Part shown: positions 43,726 through 52,806 of the stretch, one piece after another
Position numbering within the stretch: position 1 is the first letter of the stretch
How the letters are laid out: every line of letters begins with the position of its first letter
Assembly: GCF_000010665.1 (NCBI RefSeq)
Contig: NC_012796.1
Location: 2,695,501 to 2,759,500, forward strand
Reading direction: 5' to 3'
DNA: 64,000 bases
DNA from: Solidesulfovibrio magneticus RS-1
GTDB taxonomy: Bacteria > Desulfobacterota > Desulfovibrionia > Desulfovibrionales > Desulfovibrionaceae
Translations under genes and position numbers: made by a program
The notes under the pieces: generated by a model
Seen by the model: only the letters and a program-made list of their open reading frames with translations
What the model was told of the DNA's origin: nothing
The model's database searches: none

Positions 43726-44609
43726 CAAAACCCCCAGGCCGACAGCACCGGCCGGTTGTAGCCCTGGCCCCGGGCGGCCATGTCCAGGGTCAGGGATTCC
43801 AGGTCGTCCAGGACCGGCACGCTTGGCCGGTCGAACTCCCGAAAATCGACGGTCTTGATGTAATTCTTGCAGCGCAGGCAGACATTGACGAGGTAGCCCG
43901 GCTCCTCGGCGGCGGTGAAGGTTTCCAACTGCTTGGTGTCTTCCTCGCCGCAGTGCGGGCACATGAGACGCTTGGCCCGGTATTCGAGCTGGCAAAACGA
44001 GCAGGTCAGATGCCTGGCCCCTTCCTTGCCGACCAGCCGGCCAATAAGCGGCGGACTGGCGCAGACCGGACAGTGACCAAAAGCCCAGGAGCGGTCCTTG
44101 GGGAAATGGGCCATGACCGCCTCGCCGACGGCGGCCAGACGCGGGGCCAGGGCGGCCTGGACCAGAAAGGCGAGCAGGCGCGGCGCGCCGGGGGTGCGCT
44201 CGCCGTAAGCGGCGAAAAAGGCGTCGTCGCCGGCCAGATGCCGGCCCACGGCCTTGGCCATGTCAAGGGTTCCGGCCGCGCGGTCGGCTTCGAGCACGGC
44301 CAGGGCCTCGGCAAGATGGCCATCGCCCTGGCGCACCAATCCGGAAATTTCGGCCAACAGCGCCTCGAACCGGTCCATGTCCACGGGGAAGGCGTCCCGG
44401 GGCAAACGCGGCGCGCCGCGCAGGTTGCGCTCCACATCGGCCAGGACAGCCGGATCCACGGTCACGTCCTCCTTGGCCCGGGCCGCGAGCTGGACCCGGG
44501 AGGTCGCCGCCACAAGGGACAGCAGGGAAGCCGGCAACACGGTCTTGCGCGACAGGGAATCCAGTTTTTTCTCAAGCACTTTTGAAGCCTTATCATAATC
44601 AAAGGGCAT
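43725..44609 (-). CDS. fdhE: Formate dehydrogenase accessory protein FdhE
   Basis: The 294-residue protein is an iron-binding chaperone for formate dehydrogenase assembly. It has four CxxC pairs in the C-terminal half (CPVC, CSFC, CPHC, CLRC), typical of FdhE rubredoxin-like metal sites. The N-terminal half is helical. AAGGAG lies 5 nt before the ATG. It is the first gene of the fdhE-fdhD-mobA-moaA unit, read away from the divergent transporter gene at 44835. Confidence 0.92.
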   Translation of the reverse strand: MPFDYDKASKVLEKKLDSLSRKTVLPASLLSLVAATSRVQLAARAKEDVTVDPAVLADVERNLRGAPRLPRDAFPVDMDRFEALLAEISGLVRQGDGHLAEALAVLEADRAAGTLDMAKAVGRHLAGDDAFFAAYGERTPGAPRLLAFLVQAALAPRLAAVGEAVMAHFPKDRSWAFGHCPVCASPPLIGRLVGKEGARHLTCSFCQLEYRAKRLMCPHCGEEDTKQLETFTAAEEPGYLVNVCLRCKNYIKTVDFREFDRPSVPVLDDLESLTLDMAARGQGYNRPVLSAWGF

Positions 44610-44834
44610 GGTGTCTCCTTGGGTGGCCCGGGGCTTTCGCCAGGGCCTTTGCGGCATTATGGTGACGCAGGCAGGACTTGGCAAGAAGCGGCGCTCCGAC
44701 AGGAGCCCCAACCGGCCTTGACGCCGGCCTGGATCGTCCGCACTGTGCCCAATGTTTTTGGTATCGGCATGGCCGATGCCCGGCGCGGCCCCGGCTGTCA
44801 AGGCCGAGGTCGCAACCCATCTCGCGGAGGAAGC

Positions 44835-46511
44835 ATGGCGCTTTGGACCCAGCTCTTTCTCGCTCCTTCGGCGCTCCAGGCCGTGGTGGTCATCGGCTTG
44901 GTCGCGGCCACCGGCTTGGCCCTGGGACGCCTGCCCGTGGCCGGGGTGCGCCTGGGCGTGGGAGGCGTGCTTTTCACGGGTCTTGCCGCCGGCCACTTTG
45001 GTCTGGCCCTTGATCGGCATGTCCTGGAATTTGTCCGCGAATTCGGCCTGATCCTTTTCGTCTACGCCATCGGCATGCAGGTCGGGCCGGGGTTTATCGA
45101 TTCCCTGCGTCGCCGGGGGCTGCGGCTCAATCTCGTGGCCGGGGGCATCGTTATCTTCGGGGCCGCTCTGGCCGCCGTCTTCCATCTGCTCGGGCTTTTC
45201 CCCCTGCCAGTGGCGGTGGGCGTCTACAGCGGAGCCGTCACCAACACGCCGTCCCTGGCCGCCGCCTCCCAGGCCTTTGCCGAGCTGGCCCCGGCCCAGG
45301 CCGAAGCCCTGGTCGGCCAGGCCGGCCTCGGCTACGCCGTGGCCTACCCCTTCGGCATCTTCGGCATCATCCTGGCCATGCTGACCGTGCGCCGCCTGTT
45401 TCGCATCGACCCGGCGGCCGAAACACGGCAGTTGGAAACGCTCTTGGCCGAAAATGCCCCGCCGCTGGCTTCCCGCACCATCGAGGCGACCCTGCCCGCC
45501 GCCTTTGGCCGCCTCCTCACCGAACTTCCGGCCATCGCCGAGGGCGGGGCGGTGGTTTCACGGGTCATGGCCGGCGGCGTGGTGCGCCCGGTCAGCGTCG
45601 ATACGGTGCTGGCCCCGGGGATGCTCGTCCACGCCGTGGGCCGGGTCGAGGCCCTGGAGGCGCTGAGCCGGGAGATCGGCCAGGACAGCGACCAGGACCT
45701 GCCCGCCCTGCCCGGGCCGGTGGAAACGCGCTCGTTTCGGGTCACCCGGGCTGCCGCCGTGGGCCGCACCGTGGAGGCTCTGGGCCTTGGCCCGGACCAC
45801 GACGTGGCCGTCACCCGCGTCACCCGAGCCGGCACGGAGTTCTCGCCCGGACCGGGCGTGGGGCTGCATTTCGGCGACACAGTGCGCTGCGTGGGCACGA
45901 CCGAGGCCCTGGCCTTTGCCGAGGCGCGCCTGGGCAACTCCGCCCGGGAGCTGGCCACACCCCATGTCCTGCCCATCTTCATCGGCATCCTGGCCGGGGC
46001 GGTCCTGGGCGGCATTGCCGTGCCGCTGCCGGGACTGCCCACCGGCGTGCGCCTGGGCGTGGCCGGCGGTCCGCTTCTGGCCTCCATCCTGCTCTCGCGC
46101 CTGCACCACTTTGGCGGGCTGGTCTGGTATCTGCCACAAAGCGCCAACCTGCTGTTGCGCGAGATCGGCATCTGCCTGTTTTTGTCCTGCGTGGGCCTGG
46201 CCGCCGGCAGCCGGTTCGTGGCCGCCGTGGGGTCCGGCCAGGGCTTGGTCTGGCTGGCGGCCGGCGCGGCCATCACGTTTGTGCCGCTTTTAGCCGCCGG
46301 CGTTTTCGGCCGGATGCTTCTCAAGTGCAACTACGCCTCGTCCTGCGGCCTCTTGGCCGGGGCCATGACCGACCCGCCGGCCCTGGCCTTCGCCTCCCAG
46401 ATGCTTGGCGGCGACGCCCCGGCCTCGGTCTACGCCACGGTCTATCCCCTGGCCATGATCCTGCGCATCGTCACCGGCCAGCTGCTCGTCCTGACCCTTT
46501 TTCCCGGCTGA
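44835..46511 (+). CDS. AspT/YidE-type membrane transporter with two TrkA-C domains
   Basis: The 558-residue protein has an N-terminal membrane domain of about five helices (FGLILFVYAIGMQVGPGFIDSLRRRG is the family signature) and two central cytoplasmic TrkA-C regulatory domains (about residues 215-370). A second membrane domain repeats the signature as ICLFLSCVGLAAGSRF. This duplicated layout is that of the aspartate:alanine exchanger family. Substrate unknown; AspT-like exchange or dicarboxylate transport are options. GGAGG lies before the ATG. The M48 gene follows after 13 nt. Confidence 0.88.
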   Translation: MALWTQLFLAPSALQAVVVIGLVAATGLALGRLPVAGVRLGVGGVLFTGLAAGHFGLALDRHVLEFVREFGLILFVYAIGMQVGPGFIDSLRRRGLRLNLVAGGIVIFGAALAAVFHLLGLFPLPVAVGVYSGAVTNTPSLAAASQAFAELAPAQAEALVGQAGLGYAVAYPFGIFGIILAMLTVRRLFRIDPAAETRQLETLLAENAPPLASRTIEATLPAAFGRLLTELPAIAEGGAVVSRVMAGGVVRPVSVDTVLAPGMLVHAVGRVEALEALSREIGQDSDQDLPALPGPVETRSFRVTRAAAVGRTVEALGLGPDHDVAVTRVTRAGTEFSPGPGVGLHFGDTVRCVGTTEALAFAEARLGNSARELATPHVLPIFIGILAGAVLGGIAVPLPGLPTGVRLGVAGGPLLASILLSRLHHFGGLVWYLPQSANLLLREIGICLFLSCVGLAAGSRFVAAVGSGQGLVWLAAGAAITFVPLLAAGVFGRMLLKCNYASSCGLLAGAMTDPPALAFASQMLGGDAPASVYATVYPLAMILRIVTGQLLVLTLFPG

Positions 46512-46524
46512 CGGAGGATACGCC

Positions 46525-47298
46525 ATGCTCCGCCTTGTGTGCGCCCTGCTCCTTTGCTCCTGCCTTGCCGCCTGCGACCGCGTGCCGGTCACCGAGCGCA
46601 AGCAGTTCGTGCTTATTTCGGAGTCCCAGGAACGGACCATGGGCTACAACGCCGCCCGGCAAATCCTGCGCACCGAGCCGCTGTTGCGTGATCCGGCCGC
46701 CCAGGAACTGGTGAAACGCGTGGGCCGGCGCATCGCCGCCGTGTCCGGCCAGCCGGACTATGACTGGGAATTCCACGTCATTGACAACGACCGGGCCATG
46801 AACGCCTTCTGCCTGCCCGGCGGCAAGATCTTCGTCTACAGCGGGCTTTTAAAGCAGGTCAAAAGCGAGGACGAGCTGGCCGTGGTCATGGCCCACGAAG
46901 TGGCCCATGCCCTGGCCCGCCACGGCGCGGAACGGGCCACCCTGGAAATGGGTGCACGCCTGGGCGGGGCGCTGCTCCAGCTCGCCCTTGGCGACGAGGA
47001 CCCGCGCATCGCCGACATCGCCGGCCGGGTCTGGGGCTACGGGGCCAACCTCGGGCTCATGCTCCCCTACAGCCGCAAGCACGAATACGAAGCCGACGCC
47101 ATCGGTCTGGCGCTCATGGCCAAGGCCGGCTACGATCCCCAGGCCGCCGTGACCTTTTGGGAAGGGATGCGCCGGGCCGGCGGGGCAAAGCCCGTGCTTG
47201 CCTTTCTCTCCACCCACCCCACGGACGAAAAGCGCGTGGCCCGCATCCGCAAGGACATCGAGGCCATGAGCCAAGGCCAAGCCCCGGGGAAGTCATGA
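46525..47298 (+). CDS. M48-family metalloprotease lipoprotein
   Basis: The 257-residue lipoprotein (lipobox LAAC, Cys17) faces the periplasm. The zinc motif HEVAHALARHGAERAT lies at residue 124, with a third ligand Glu in KHEYEADAIGLALMAKAGYDPQAA, as in BepA/LoiP-type outer-membrane quality-control proteases. No TPR domain follows. It starts 13 nt after the transporter and overlaps the next gene by 4 nt (ATGA), so the three genes form one unit. The role in envelope protein turnover is inferred from the family. Confidence 0.92.
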   Translation: MLRLVCALLLCSCLAACDRVPVTERKQFVLISESQERTMGYNAARQILRTEPLLRDPAAQELVKRVGRRIAAVSGQPDYDWEFHVIDNDRAMNAFCLPGGKIFVYSGLLKQVKSEDELAVVMAHEVAHALARHGAERATLEMGARLGGALLQLALGDEDPRIADIAGRVWGYGANLGLMLPYSRKHEYEADAIGLALMAKAGYDPQAAVTFWEGMRRAGGAKPVLAFLSTHPTDEKRVARIRKDIEAMSQGQAPGKS

Positions 47299-47921
47299 TC
47301 CCGCCCGATCTGCCCGCCCCGCCGACGGCAATTTGCGCCGCCTACCAGCGCATCGCGCCCTGGTTTATGGCCACCCGCTCGGCGACCGATCCGCCCATGG
47401 AAGCGGCCTGGCTGCGGACCATGCTCGCCATGCTCGCCCCGGGCGAAACCGTCCTCGACCTCGGCTGCGGCATGGGCGAACCCCTGGCCGGCTATTGCCT
47501 GCGCGCCGGACACACGGTGACCGGCATCGATGGCGCGCCGGCCATGATCGCCGCCTGCCGCGAGCGTTTCCCGGCCATGGACTGGATCGTTGGCGACATG
47601 CGCGGCCTGGACCTTGGCCGGAGCTTCGGCGCGGTCCTGGCCTGGGACAGTTTTTTCCATCTGTCCCACGACGACCAGCGGGCCATGTTTCCGGTCTTTA
47701 GCGCCCACCTCCGGCCGGGCGGAACGCTGCTGTTTACCAGCGGCCCCCATCATGGCGAGGCCGTAGGCGTTATGGACGGCGTCGCCTTCCGGCATTGCAG
47801 CCTGTCGCCCGACGAATACCGCCGGCTCCTGGCCGGGCACGGTTTCGCCGTCGAGGATCATGTCGTCGAAGACCCTCACTGCGGCGGCCACACCGTCTGG
47901 CTGGCTCGCAAGGAGGGCTGA
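47295..47921 (+). CDS. Class I SAM-dependent methyltransferase
   Basis: This 208-residue methyltransferase has the SAM-binding motif I VLDLGCGMGEPLAGYCLRAG, motif II in VTGIDGAPAMI, and an acidic DMRGLDLG. The AWDSFFHLSHDDQRAMF region aligns with small-molecule methyltransferases. The start overlaps the M48 stop by 4 nt. Substrate unknown. A 14-bp perfect hairpin lies downstream at 48048-48088. Confidence 0.88.
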   Translation: MIPPDLPAPPTAICAAYQRIAPWFMATRSATDPPMEAAWLRTMLAMLAPGETVLDLGCGMGEPLAGYCLRAGHTVTGIDGAPAMIAACRERFPAMDWIVGDMRGLDLGRSFGAVLAWDSFFHLSHDDQRAMFPVFSAHLRPGGTLLFTSGPHHGEAVGVMDGVAFRHCSLSPDEYRRLLAGHGFAVEDHVVEDPHCGGHTVWLARKEG

Positions 47922-48047
47922 GCGCGGTCCGAATGCCGCCCATCCTCTTGCCGGTCAGGCCCGGTCCCGTTAACACATGTCGCATGCTGCGGATTACTAC
48001 TTGCGTTTCAAAGCCAAGCGCTCCCCTAGCGGCCTGGAACCGTCGCG

Positions 48048-48088
48048 GCCCTTGGGCCATGTCCCTCGCCTGACCATGGCCCAAGGGC
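48048..48088 (+). terminator. 14-bp hairpin after the methyltransferase gene
   Basis: GCCCTTGGGCCATG (48048-48061) and its complement (48075-48088) form a perfect stem with a 13-nt loop. It lies between the methyltransferase stop and the exporter start; no T-run follows. It could be a terminator or a leader structure for the exporter gene. Confidence 0.5.
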
Positions 48089-48117
48089 ACGCCCCTGACG
48101 TATAAGGAACAACTGTC

Positions 48118-49035
48118 TTGAACATCCGTTTCCTCGGCTATCTCGCTGCCCTGTCCGCCACCGTGCTGTGGGCGGGCAATTTCGTCGTCGCCCGGGGCAT
48201 CGCCCAGGAAATCCCGCCGGTGCAGCTCAATTTCTGGCGCTGGCTTTTGGCGCTTGCCTGCATCCTGCCCTTTGCCTGGCCCAAGCTGCGGGCCGACTGG
48301 CCGGCCATGAAACGCCACTGGCGCTATCTGGCCGCCATGGGCTTGGTCGGCGTCTCGTTGCTCAACGCCTTCGTCTACAAGGCCGGGCAGACCACCGAAA
48401 GCCTCAACATGGCCTTGCTCGTGCCCACCGCCCCGGTCATGATCATCATTCTGTCACGCATCGTCTATGGCGAACCGCTGACCCCGCGCCGCCTGGGGGG
48501 CGTGGCCATCGTGCTGGTGGGGGTTTTAGAGCTGGTCTCGCGCGGCGACTGGAGCCATATCGCCTCCCTGCGCTTTCTGCCCGGCGATCTCTGGGCCTTG
48601 GCCGGAGCGGCCTGTTTCGCCCTGTATTCGCTTTTCGTACGCAAGCGTCCGGCCGGCATCTCCGTAGAAGGCTTCAACGCCGCCACCTTCGCCTGGGGAC
48701 TCGTCCTCATGCTGCCGGCCCTGGCCGTGGAGGCCGCCGCCGGACCGACCACGTCCTGGAACCTACGCGTTCTCTCCGGCGTGGCCTACGCCGGCATCGG
48801 CTGTTCCTTTGCCGCCTACACCCTGTGGACCAAGGCCATCGGCTCCATCGGACCGGTGCTGGCCGGCATCGTCTATTATTTCCTGCCGGTGGTGACGGCC
48901 GTGGAGTCGGTCTGGCTGCTTGGCGAGGCCGTAACCGCTGCCCACGTGCTGGGCGGGGCGCTCATCGTCTCGGGCATCCTGCTGGCCACCCTGGACGTGC
49001 GCTTGCTGTCCGTACGGCCCGGGAAAACCGTGTAG
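48118..49035 (+). CDS. EamA-family (DMT) membrane exporter
   Basis: The 305-residue protein has ten membrane helices in two EamA repeats: YLAALSATVLWAGNFVVARG at the start and GVAYAGIGCSFAAYTLWTKAIGSIGPVL in the second. The start is a TTG, supported by AAGGA 8 nt upstream. Such proteins export amino acids, nucleobases or sugar derivatives. It lies 51 nt before the cytidylyltransferase and could belong to the same transcript, exporting a product or precursor, but this is inference. Confidence 0.88.
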   Translation: MNIRFLGYLAALSATVLWAGNFVVARGIAQEIPPVQLNFWRWLLALACILPFAWPKLRADWPAMKRHWRYLAAMGLVGVSLLNAFVYKAGQTTESLNMALLVPTAPVMIIILSRIVYGEPLTPRRLGGVAIVLVGVLELVSRGDWSHIASLRFLPGDLWALAGAACFALYSLFVRKRPAGISVEGFNAATFAWGLVLMLPALAVEAAAGPTTSWNLRVLSGVAYAGIGCSFAAYTLWTKAIGSIGPVLAGIVYYFLPVVTAVESVWLLGEAVTAAHVLGGALIVSGILLATLDVRLLSVRPGKTV

Positions 49036-49086
49036 ACCGGGATTGCCCTTAAGAACCCTGCCGCCGAGCGAACAAGGAAACACGCC

Positions 49087-49824
49087 ATGACGGATGTCTG
49101 CAGCCAGACTCGCCGAGGCAACACTATCGCGGTCATTCCCGCCAGGGGTGGCAGCAAACGCATTCCTCGCAAAAACATCAAACCGTTTTGCGGCAAGCCC
49201 ATCCTCGCCTATTCCATCGCCACGGCCCGGGCGACCGGCCTTTTCGACCATATCGTGGTGTCCACGGACGACGAGGAAATTGCCGCAGTGGCCCGGCAGT
49301 GGGGTGGCGAAACCCCCTTTCTCCGGCCGGCCGGACTGGCCGACGATTTTGCCGGCACCAACGCCGTGGCGGCTCATGCCGCCGAGTGGTTTCTGCAGCA
49401 GGGAACAGCCGTGGCTCATGTCTGCTGCTTATATGCCACGGCCCCCCTGGCCACGCCCCTTTATATCACTAAAGGCTTTGAAATTCTTAAAGAGCGACAC
49501 TGTCCCTTTGTCTTCTCCGTCACGACGTTTCCTGCGGCGGTCCAGCGGGCCTTGCGGCTTGATGCCCAGGGCAGGGTTTCGGCATGGTATCCGGAGTTCA
49601 TGCCGACCCGGACCCAGGATCTGGAGGAAGCCTACCACGACGCAGCCCAATTCTATTGGGGCTCGCCCGAGGCGTTTGCCCGCCTGTCGCTGTTCGACTC
49701 CGGTTCTTCCGTGGTGCGATTGCCGCGCCATCTCGTTGCGGACATCGATACGCCCGAGGATTGGACGTTGGCCGAATGCCTGTACAGAACCCTTGTCGCC
49801 ATGGGAGAGATAGCGGTTTGGTAA
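49087..49824 (+). CDS. CMP-sugar (acylneuraminate/pseudaminate-type) cytidylyltransferase
   Basis: This 245-residue enzyme activates a nonulosonic acid with CTP. The N-terminal IAVIPARGGSKRIPRKNIKPF (residues 14-34) is the cytidylyltransferase signature, followed by GKPILAYSIATARATGLFDHIVVSTDDEEIA. The middle part shows VCCLYATAPLATPLYI, and VADIDTPEDWTLAECLY closes it. It is closest in pattern to pseudaminic acid cytidylyltransferase (PseF) rather than NeuA. Its role would be to activate the product of the NeuB-type synthase encoded 2 kb downstream. AAGGAAA precedes the ATG. Confidence 0.88.
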   Translation: MTDVCSQTRRGNTIAVIPARGGSKRIPRKNIKPFCGKPILAYSIATARATGLFDHIVVSTDDEEIAAVARQWGGETPFLRPAGLADDFAGTNAVAAHAAEWFLQQGTAVAHVCCLYATAPLATPLYITKGFEILKERHCPFVFSVTTFPAAVQRALRLDAQGRVSAWYPEFMPTRTQDLEEAYHDAAQFYWGSPEAFARLSLFDSGSSVVRLPRHLVADIDTPEDWTLAECLYRTLVAMGEIAVW

Positions 49825-49842
49825 CAAAGCCCGGGGGACGCC

Positions 49843-50562
49843 ATGTTCGCACATGATGCAAGGGACTCCGTTTTGGTCATCGCCGCCCATCCTGATGACG
49901 AAACGCTTGGGTGCGGGGCCACGATAGCCCGCCTGACCGCGTCGGGCCAGGATGTGCATGTGGTCTTCGCGGCCACCGGCGCCGCCGCACGGCATGATGC
50001 CGCCGAGATTGCCAGCGAAGCCGTCGCGCGCGAGGTGGCCGCGCTCAAAGCCGATGCAGGCCGTGCAGGAGCCGTGCTGGAAGTCGCCTCCCAAACTTTT
50101 TTGGATTTTCCCGACAACCGACTGGACACGGTGCCGCTTATGGACTTGGCCCAGAGCTTGAAACAACTTGTGGCCGACCTTCGGCCGGGCATCGTGTTTA
50201 CTCATCACTTCGGCGACTACAACTGGGACCACGGCCGCGTGCACGAAGCCACGCTCATGGCCTGTCGGGCCAATCCCGGGGAGTTTTATCCGCGCCACTT
50301 GTACAGCTACGAGGTGCTCTCCTCCACGGAACGGACCTTGGGTGCTCCCCACCGCCTGTTCGCCCCCAATGTGTTCGTGGACGCGACCGCCACCCTGGAC
50401 CGCAAGATCGCCGCCCTGCAATGCTATGCCTCGGAATTGGGCGTCTACCCCCACCCCCGCTCCCCCGAGGCGGTGCGCCAGTTGGCCGGCGTACGCGGCA
50501 GCTCGGTTGGCATCCATTTTGCTGAAGCATTCCAGCTGCTCAGAACCGTCCATGTCACCTAA
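49843..50562 (+). CDS. PIG-L family deacetylase
   Basis: This 239-residue zinc-dependent hydrolase removes acetyl groups from GlcNAc-like substrates. The metal motif VIAAHPDDETLGCGATIARL lies at residues 13-32, with the third ligand His in HHFGDYNWDHGRVHEATL. FAATGAAARHDA is also typical. Its place after the cytidylyltransferase suggests it deacetylates a sugar intermediate. The start is 18 nt after the preceding stop. Confidence 0.9.
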   Translation: MFAHDARDSVLVIAAHPDDETLGCGATIARLTASGQDVHVVFAATGAAARHDAAEIASEAVAREVAALKADAGRAGAVLEVASQTFLDFPDNRLDTVPLMDLAQSLKQLVADLRPGIVFTHHFGDYNWDHGRVHEATLMACRANPGEFYPRHLYSYEVLSSTERTLGAPHRLFAPNVFVDATATLDRKIAALQCYASELGVYPHPRSPEAVRQLAGVRGSSVGIHFAEAFQLLRTVHVT

Positions 50563-50622
50563 CGACGCCACGCACGACTCCCCCAGGGTGGGGGCTTCCA
50601 TCGCTTCCAGCCGGGAGAGCCC

Positions 50623-51765
50623 ATGATTGACAAGGCGAAAATCCAGGCAGCCATGCAATATTACGGGAAAGCCTACGTGGCCTTGGCGGACGTGGCCTCG
50701 GCCTGGGAACGCGGGGAAAAACCCGCAGACGCTTTTTTCACCCTGAAAAATCTGCCGGTCCGGGTGTTCGTGGAGCCGACGAACCGCTGCAACAAACGCT
50801 GCGTGTATTGCGCCAGGCCAAACATGACGCGCCAATCCGCCTCGCTGACTTTGGATGACTTCAAACGCGCCGTGGACGACATTGCCGCCGGGGCCTTTCT
50901 GCAATGCACCGGCAATGGCGAACCCCTGCTCAACCCGGACACCCCGGCCATGATCGCCCACGCCCGCCAAAAGGGGCTCCTGGTCGGCATCATCACCAAC
51001 GGCACCCGGCTGACGGCAAAACTATCCCGCGCCCTTATCGAAGCCGGGCCGCATCAAGTCCAGATTTCCTTTGACGCGGTAGACCGCGACGTTTTCAACG
51101 CCAGCTACAACTCCCCCAGGGGCGGATGCAGCTACGAGGCGACCTTGTCCAAGATTCTCCGGTTCCTGGACATGGAGCGCCGGGAATTTCGCAAAGGCAT
51201 CTTTGTCAGCATCGCTTCGGTGCTCACCGACGCCGTCCGCTCCGTGCGGGAGACATCCCGTGCGTATTGGGAAAGGCTGCCGGTGGACAATTATTTTGAA
51301 GCCCCCCTGCTGTCCCTGCAGACCGACTCCGGCACGGCCCATCTGGCCCGGACAGGGGAGGAGCCCTGGAAGCTGTGTTCAAATCCCTGGAAAGCCGTGA
51401 AGGTCAATGCCGACGGCACGGTCAACCCCTGCGTGCACGATTTTTCCAGCAAGTACGTCATTGGCGACATCAAGCAACAACCACTGCGTGAGATCGTGAA
51501 CTCCCCCGCAGCCGTTGCTTTGCGCAAGGCGCTTTATTACCAGGACATCGATTTTTTCAAAGCCATTGGGTACAACTGCCAGGACTGCAATGTCTGGAGC
51601 CAGGCGACAGGCCACGACGTGCGCGGCTATCTCGACGGCAGTTTTCCTGTCACCTACGGGCTGATCGTCAGCCAACTGGCAGGCTGTGCGTCTTATGCGC
51701 CTGAGAAAATGGAAAATCTGCGTCGAGCTGCGTCAGAGGCCTCTGGCGCGCTCTCGGGGATGTAA
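50623..51765 (+). CDS. Radical SAM protein with SPASM-type C-terminus
   Basis: The 380-residue enzyme has CNKRCVYC (Cys56, Cys60, Cys63) for the radical cluster and LQCTGNGEPLLNPD as the SAM-contacting loop. The C-terminal domain (about 240-330) has WKLCSNPWKAVKVNADGTVNPC and GYNCQDCNVW, a SPASM-like auxiliary cluster. These enzymes make unusual C-C, C-H or sulfur changes. Position between the deacetylase and the NeuB-type synthase suggests a sugar-ring or chain rearrangement. It ends 3 nt before the synthase. Confidence 0.9.
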   Translation: MIDKAKIQAAMQYYGKAYVALADVASAWERGEKPADAFFTLKNLPVRVFVEPTNRCNKRCVYCARPNMTRQSASLTLDDFKRAVDDIAAGAFLQCTGNGEPLLNPDTPAMIAHARQKGLLVGIITNGTRLTAKLSRALIEAGPHQVQISFDAVDRDVFNASYNSPRGGCSYEATLSKILRFLDMERREFRKGIFVSIASVLTDAVRSVRETSRAYWERLPVDNYFEAPLLSLQTDSGTAHLARTGEEPWKLCSNPWKAVKVNADGTVNPCVHDFSSKYVIGDIKQQPLREIVNSPAAVALRKALYYQDIDFFKAIGYNCQDCNVWSQATGHDVRGYLDGSFPVTYGLIVSQLAGCASYAPEKMENLRRAASEASGALSGM

Positions 51766-51768
51766 CCC

Positions 51769-52806
51769 ATGCCGCATTCTCGTATTCGCATAGACGCCGC
51801 CCATGAGATCGGTCCGGACCGGACCTTTGTCATCGCGGAGGTGGGGTCCAACCACGGCCGGGACCTCGGCAAGGCCTTGGAAAGCGTGGACGCCGCCGCT
51901 CGTTGCGGCGTGGATGCCGTCAAATTCCAGTCCATCGACCTGGATGCCCTGTATTACGCGCCTGATGACAACGTTCGCGCCCTGCACGCCCGCATCGATT
52001 TCGAGGAACGTTGGCACGGGGAACTCAAGGCCGCCTGCCATCGCCGCGGCGTGCTCTTCGTGTCCACGCCGACGTATTTGCGGGCCGTGGATGTTCTGGA
52101 ATCCGTAAACGTCGCCCTGTATAAACTTGCTTCGGCCCAGGTCGGCGTCTTTCCCCAGCTGGTCGCCCGGGTGGCCGCCCTGGGCAAGCCGACCCTGATG
52201 TCCGCCGGCCTGGTCACGCCCGGAGGGTTGGAGGCGTCGGTGGACGCCTTTCGCCGGGCAGGCAACGACGACTACGCCATCCTGCATTGCAACGCGATCT
52301 ACCCGACGCCGCCCAACCGGACACATTTGGCCCGGATAGAACTGTTGCGGGCCTTGTATGGATGTCCCGTGGGGTTTTCCGATCACACCCAAGGCATCGC
52401 CGTGGCCCTTGCGGCCGTGGCCCGTGGGGCGGCGATCATCGAAAAGCATTTCACCCTGAGTCGCGGCCTGGACACGCCCGATGCCTTTTTTTCTCTGGAG
52501 CCCCCGGAACTGGCCTCGCTGGTGGCCGGCATCCGGGACGTGGAAGCGGCTTGCGCGCCCTGCCGGGCGCGCCTGGCCATCGAAACCGAGGAAAGCGCCT
52601 TCAAGGAATCCATCCGCTACCGGCTGGTCCTTCGCGTGGCCAAAGCCGCCGGCCAAGCCTTTGCCCCGGGTGATTTCGACTACAAACGCCACAACGAGGG
52701 TGTGGATTGCGTCGAAGAGGGGCTGGTGCTGGCCCGGATGCAGGCCAGGGGCCCGCTCGATGCCGGAGAACTGCTGCGCTGGGAGATGGTGGAGGGGAAA
52801 GCGTGA
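51769..52806 (+). CDS. NeuB-type nonulosonate synthase (PEP-condensing)
   Basis: This 345-residue TIM-barrel enzyme condenses phosphoenolpyruvate with a sugar to make a nonulosonic acid. Family signatures are FVIAEVGSNHGRD (residues 20-32), DAVKFQSIDLDAL, VLFVSTPTYLRAVD, YKLASAQV, GFSDHTQGIAVALAAVARGA, and EKHFTLSRGLDTPDAFFSLEP. A C-terminal antifreeze-like SAF domain (about 280-340) completes the normal architecture. The stop overlaps the GTG of the ATP-grasp gene. It may make pseudaminate, legionaminate or a related acid; the sugar substrate is unknown. Confidence 0.92.
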   Translation: MPHSRIRIDAAHEIGPDRTFVIAEVGSNHGRDLGKALESVDAAARCGVDAVKFQSIDLDALYYAPDDNVRALHARIDFEERWHGELKAACHRRGVLFVSTPTYLRAVDVLESVNVALYKLASAQVGVFPQLVARVAALGKPTLMSAGLVTPGGLEASVDAFRRAGNDDYAILHCNAIYPTPPNRTHLARIELLRALYGCPVGFSDHTQGIAVALAAVARGAAIIEKHFTLSRGLDTPDAFFSLEPPELASLVAGIRDVEAACAPCRARLAIETEESAFKESIRYRLVLRVAKAAGQAFAPGDFDYKRHNEGVDCVEEGLVLARMQARGPLDAGELLRWEMVEGKA

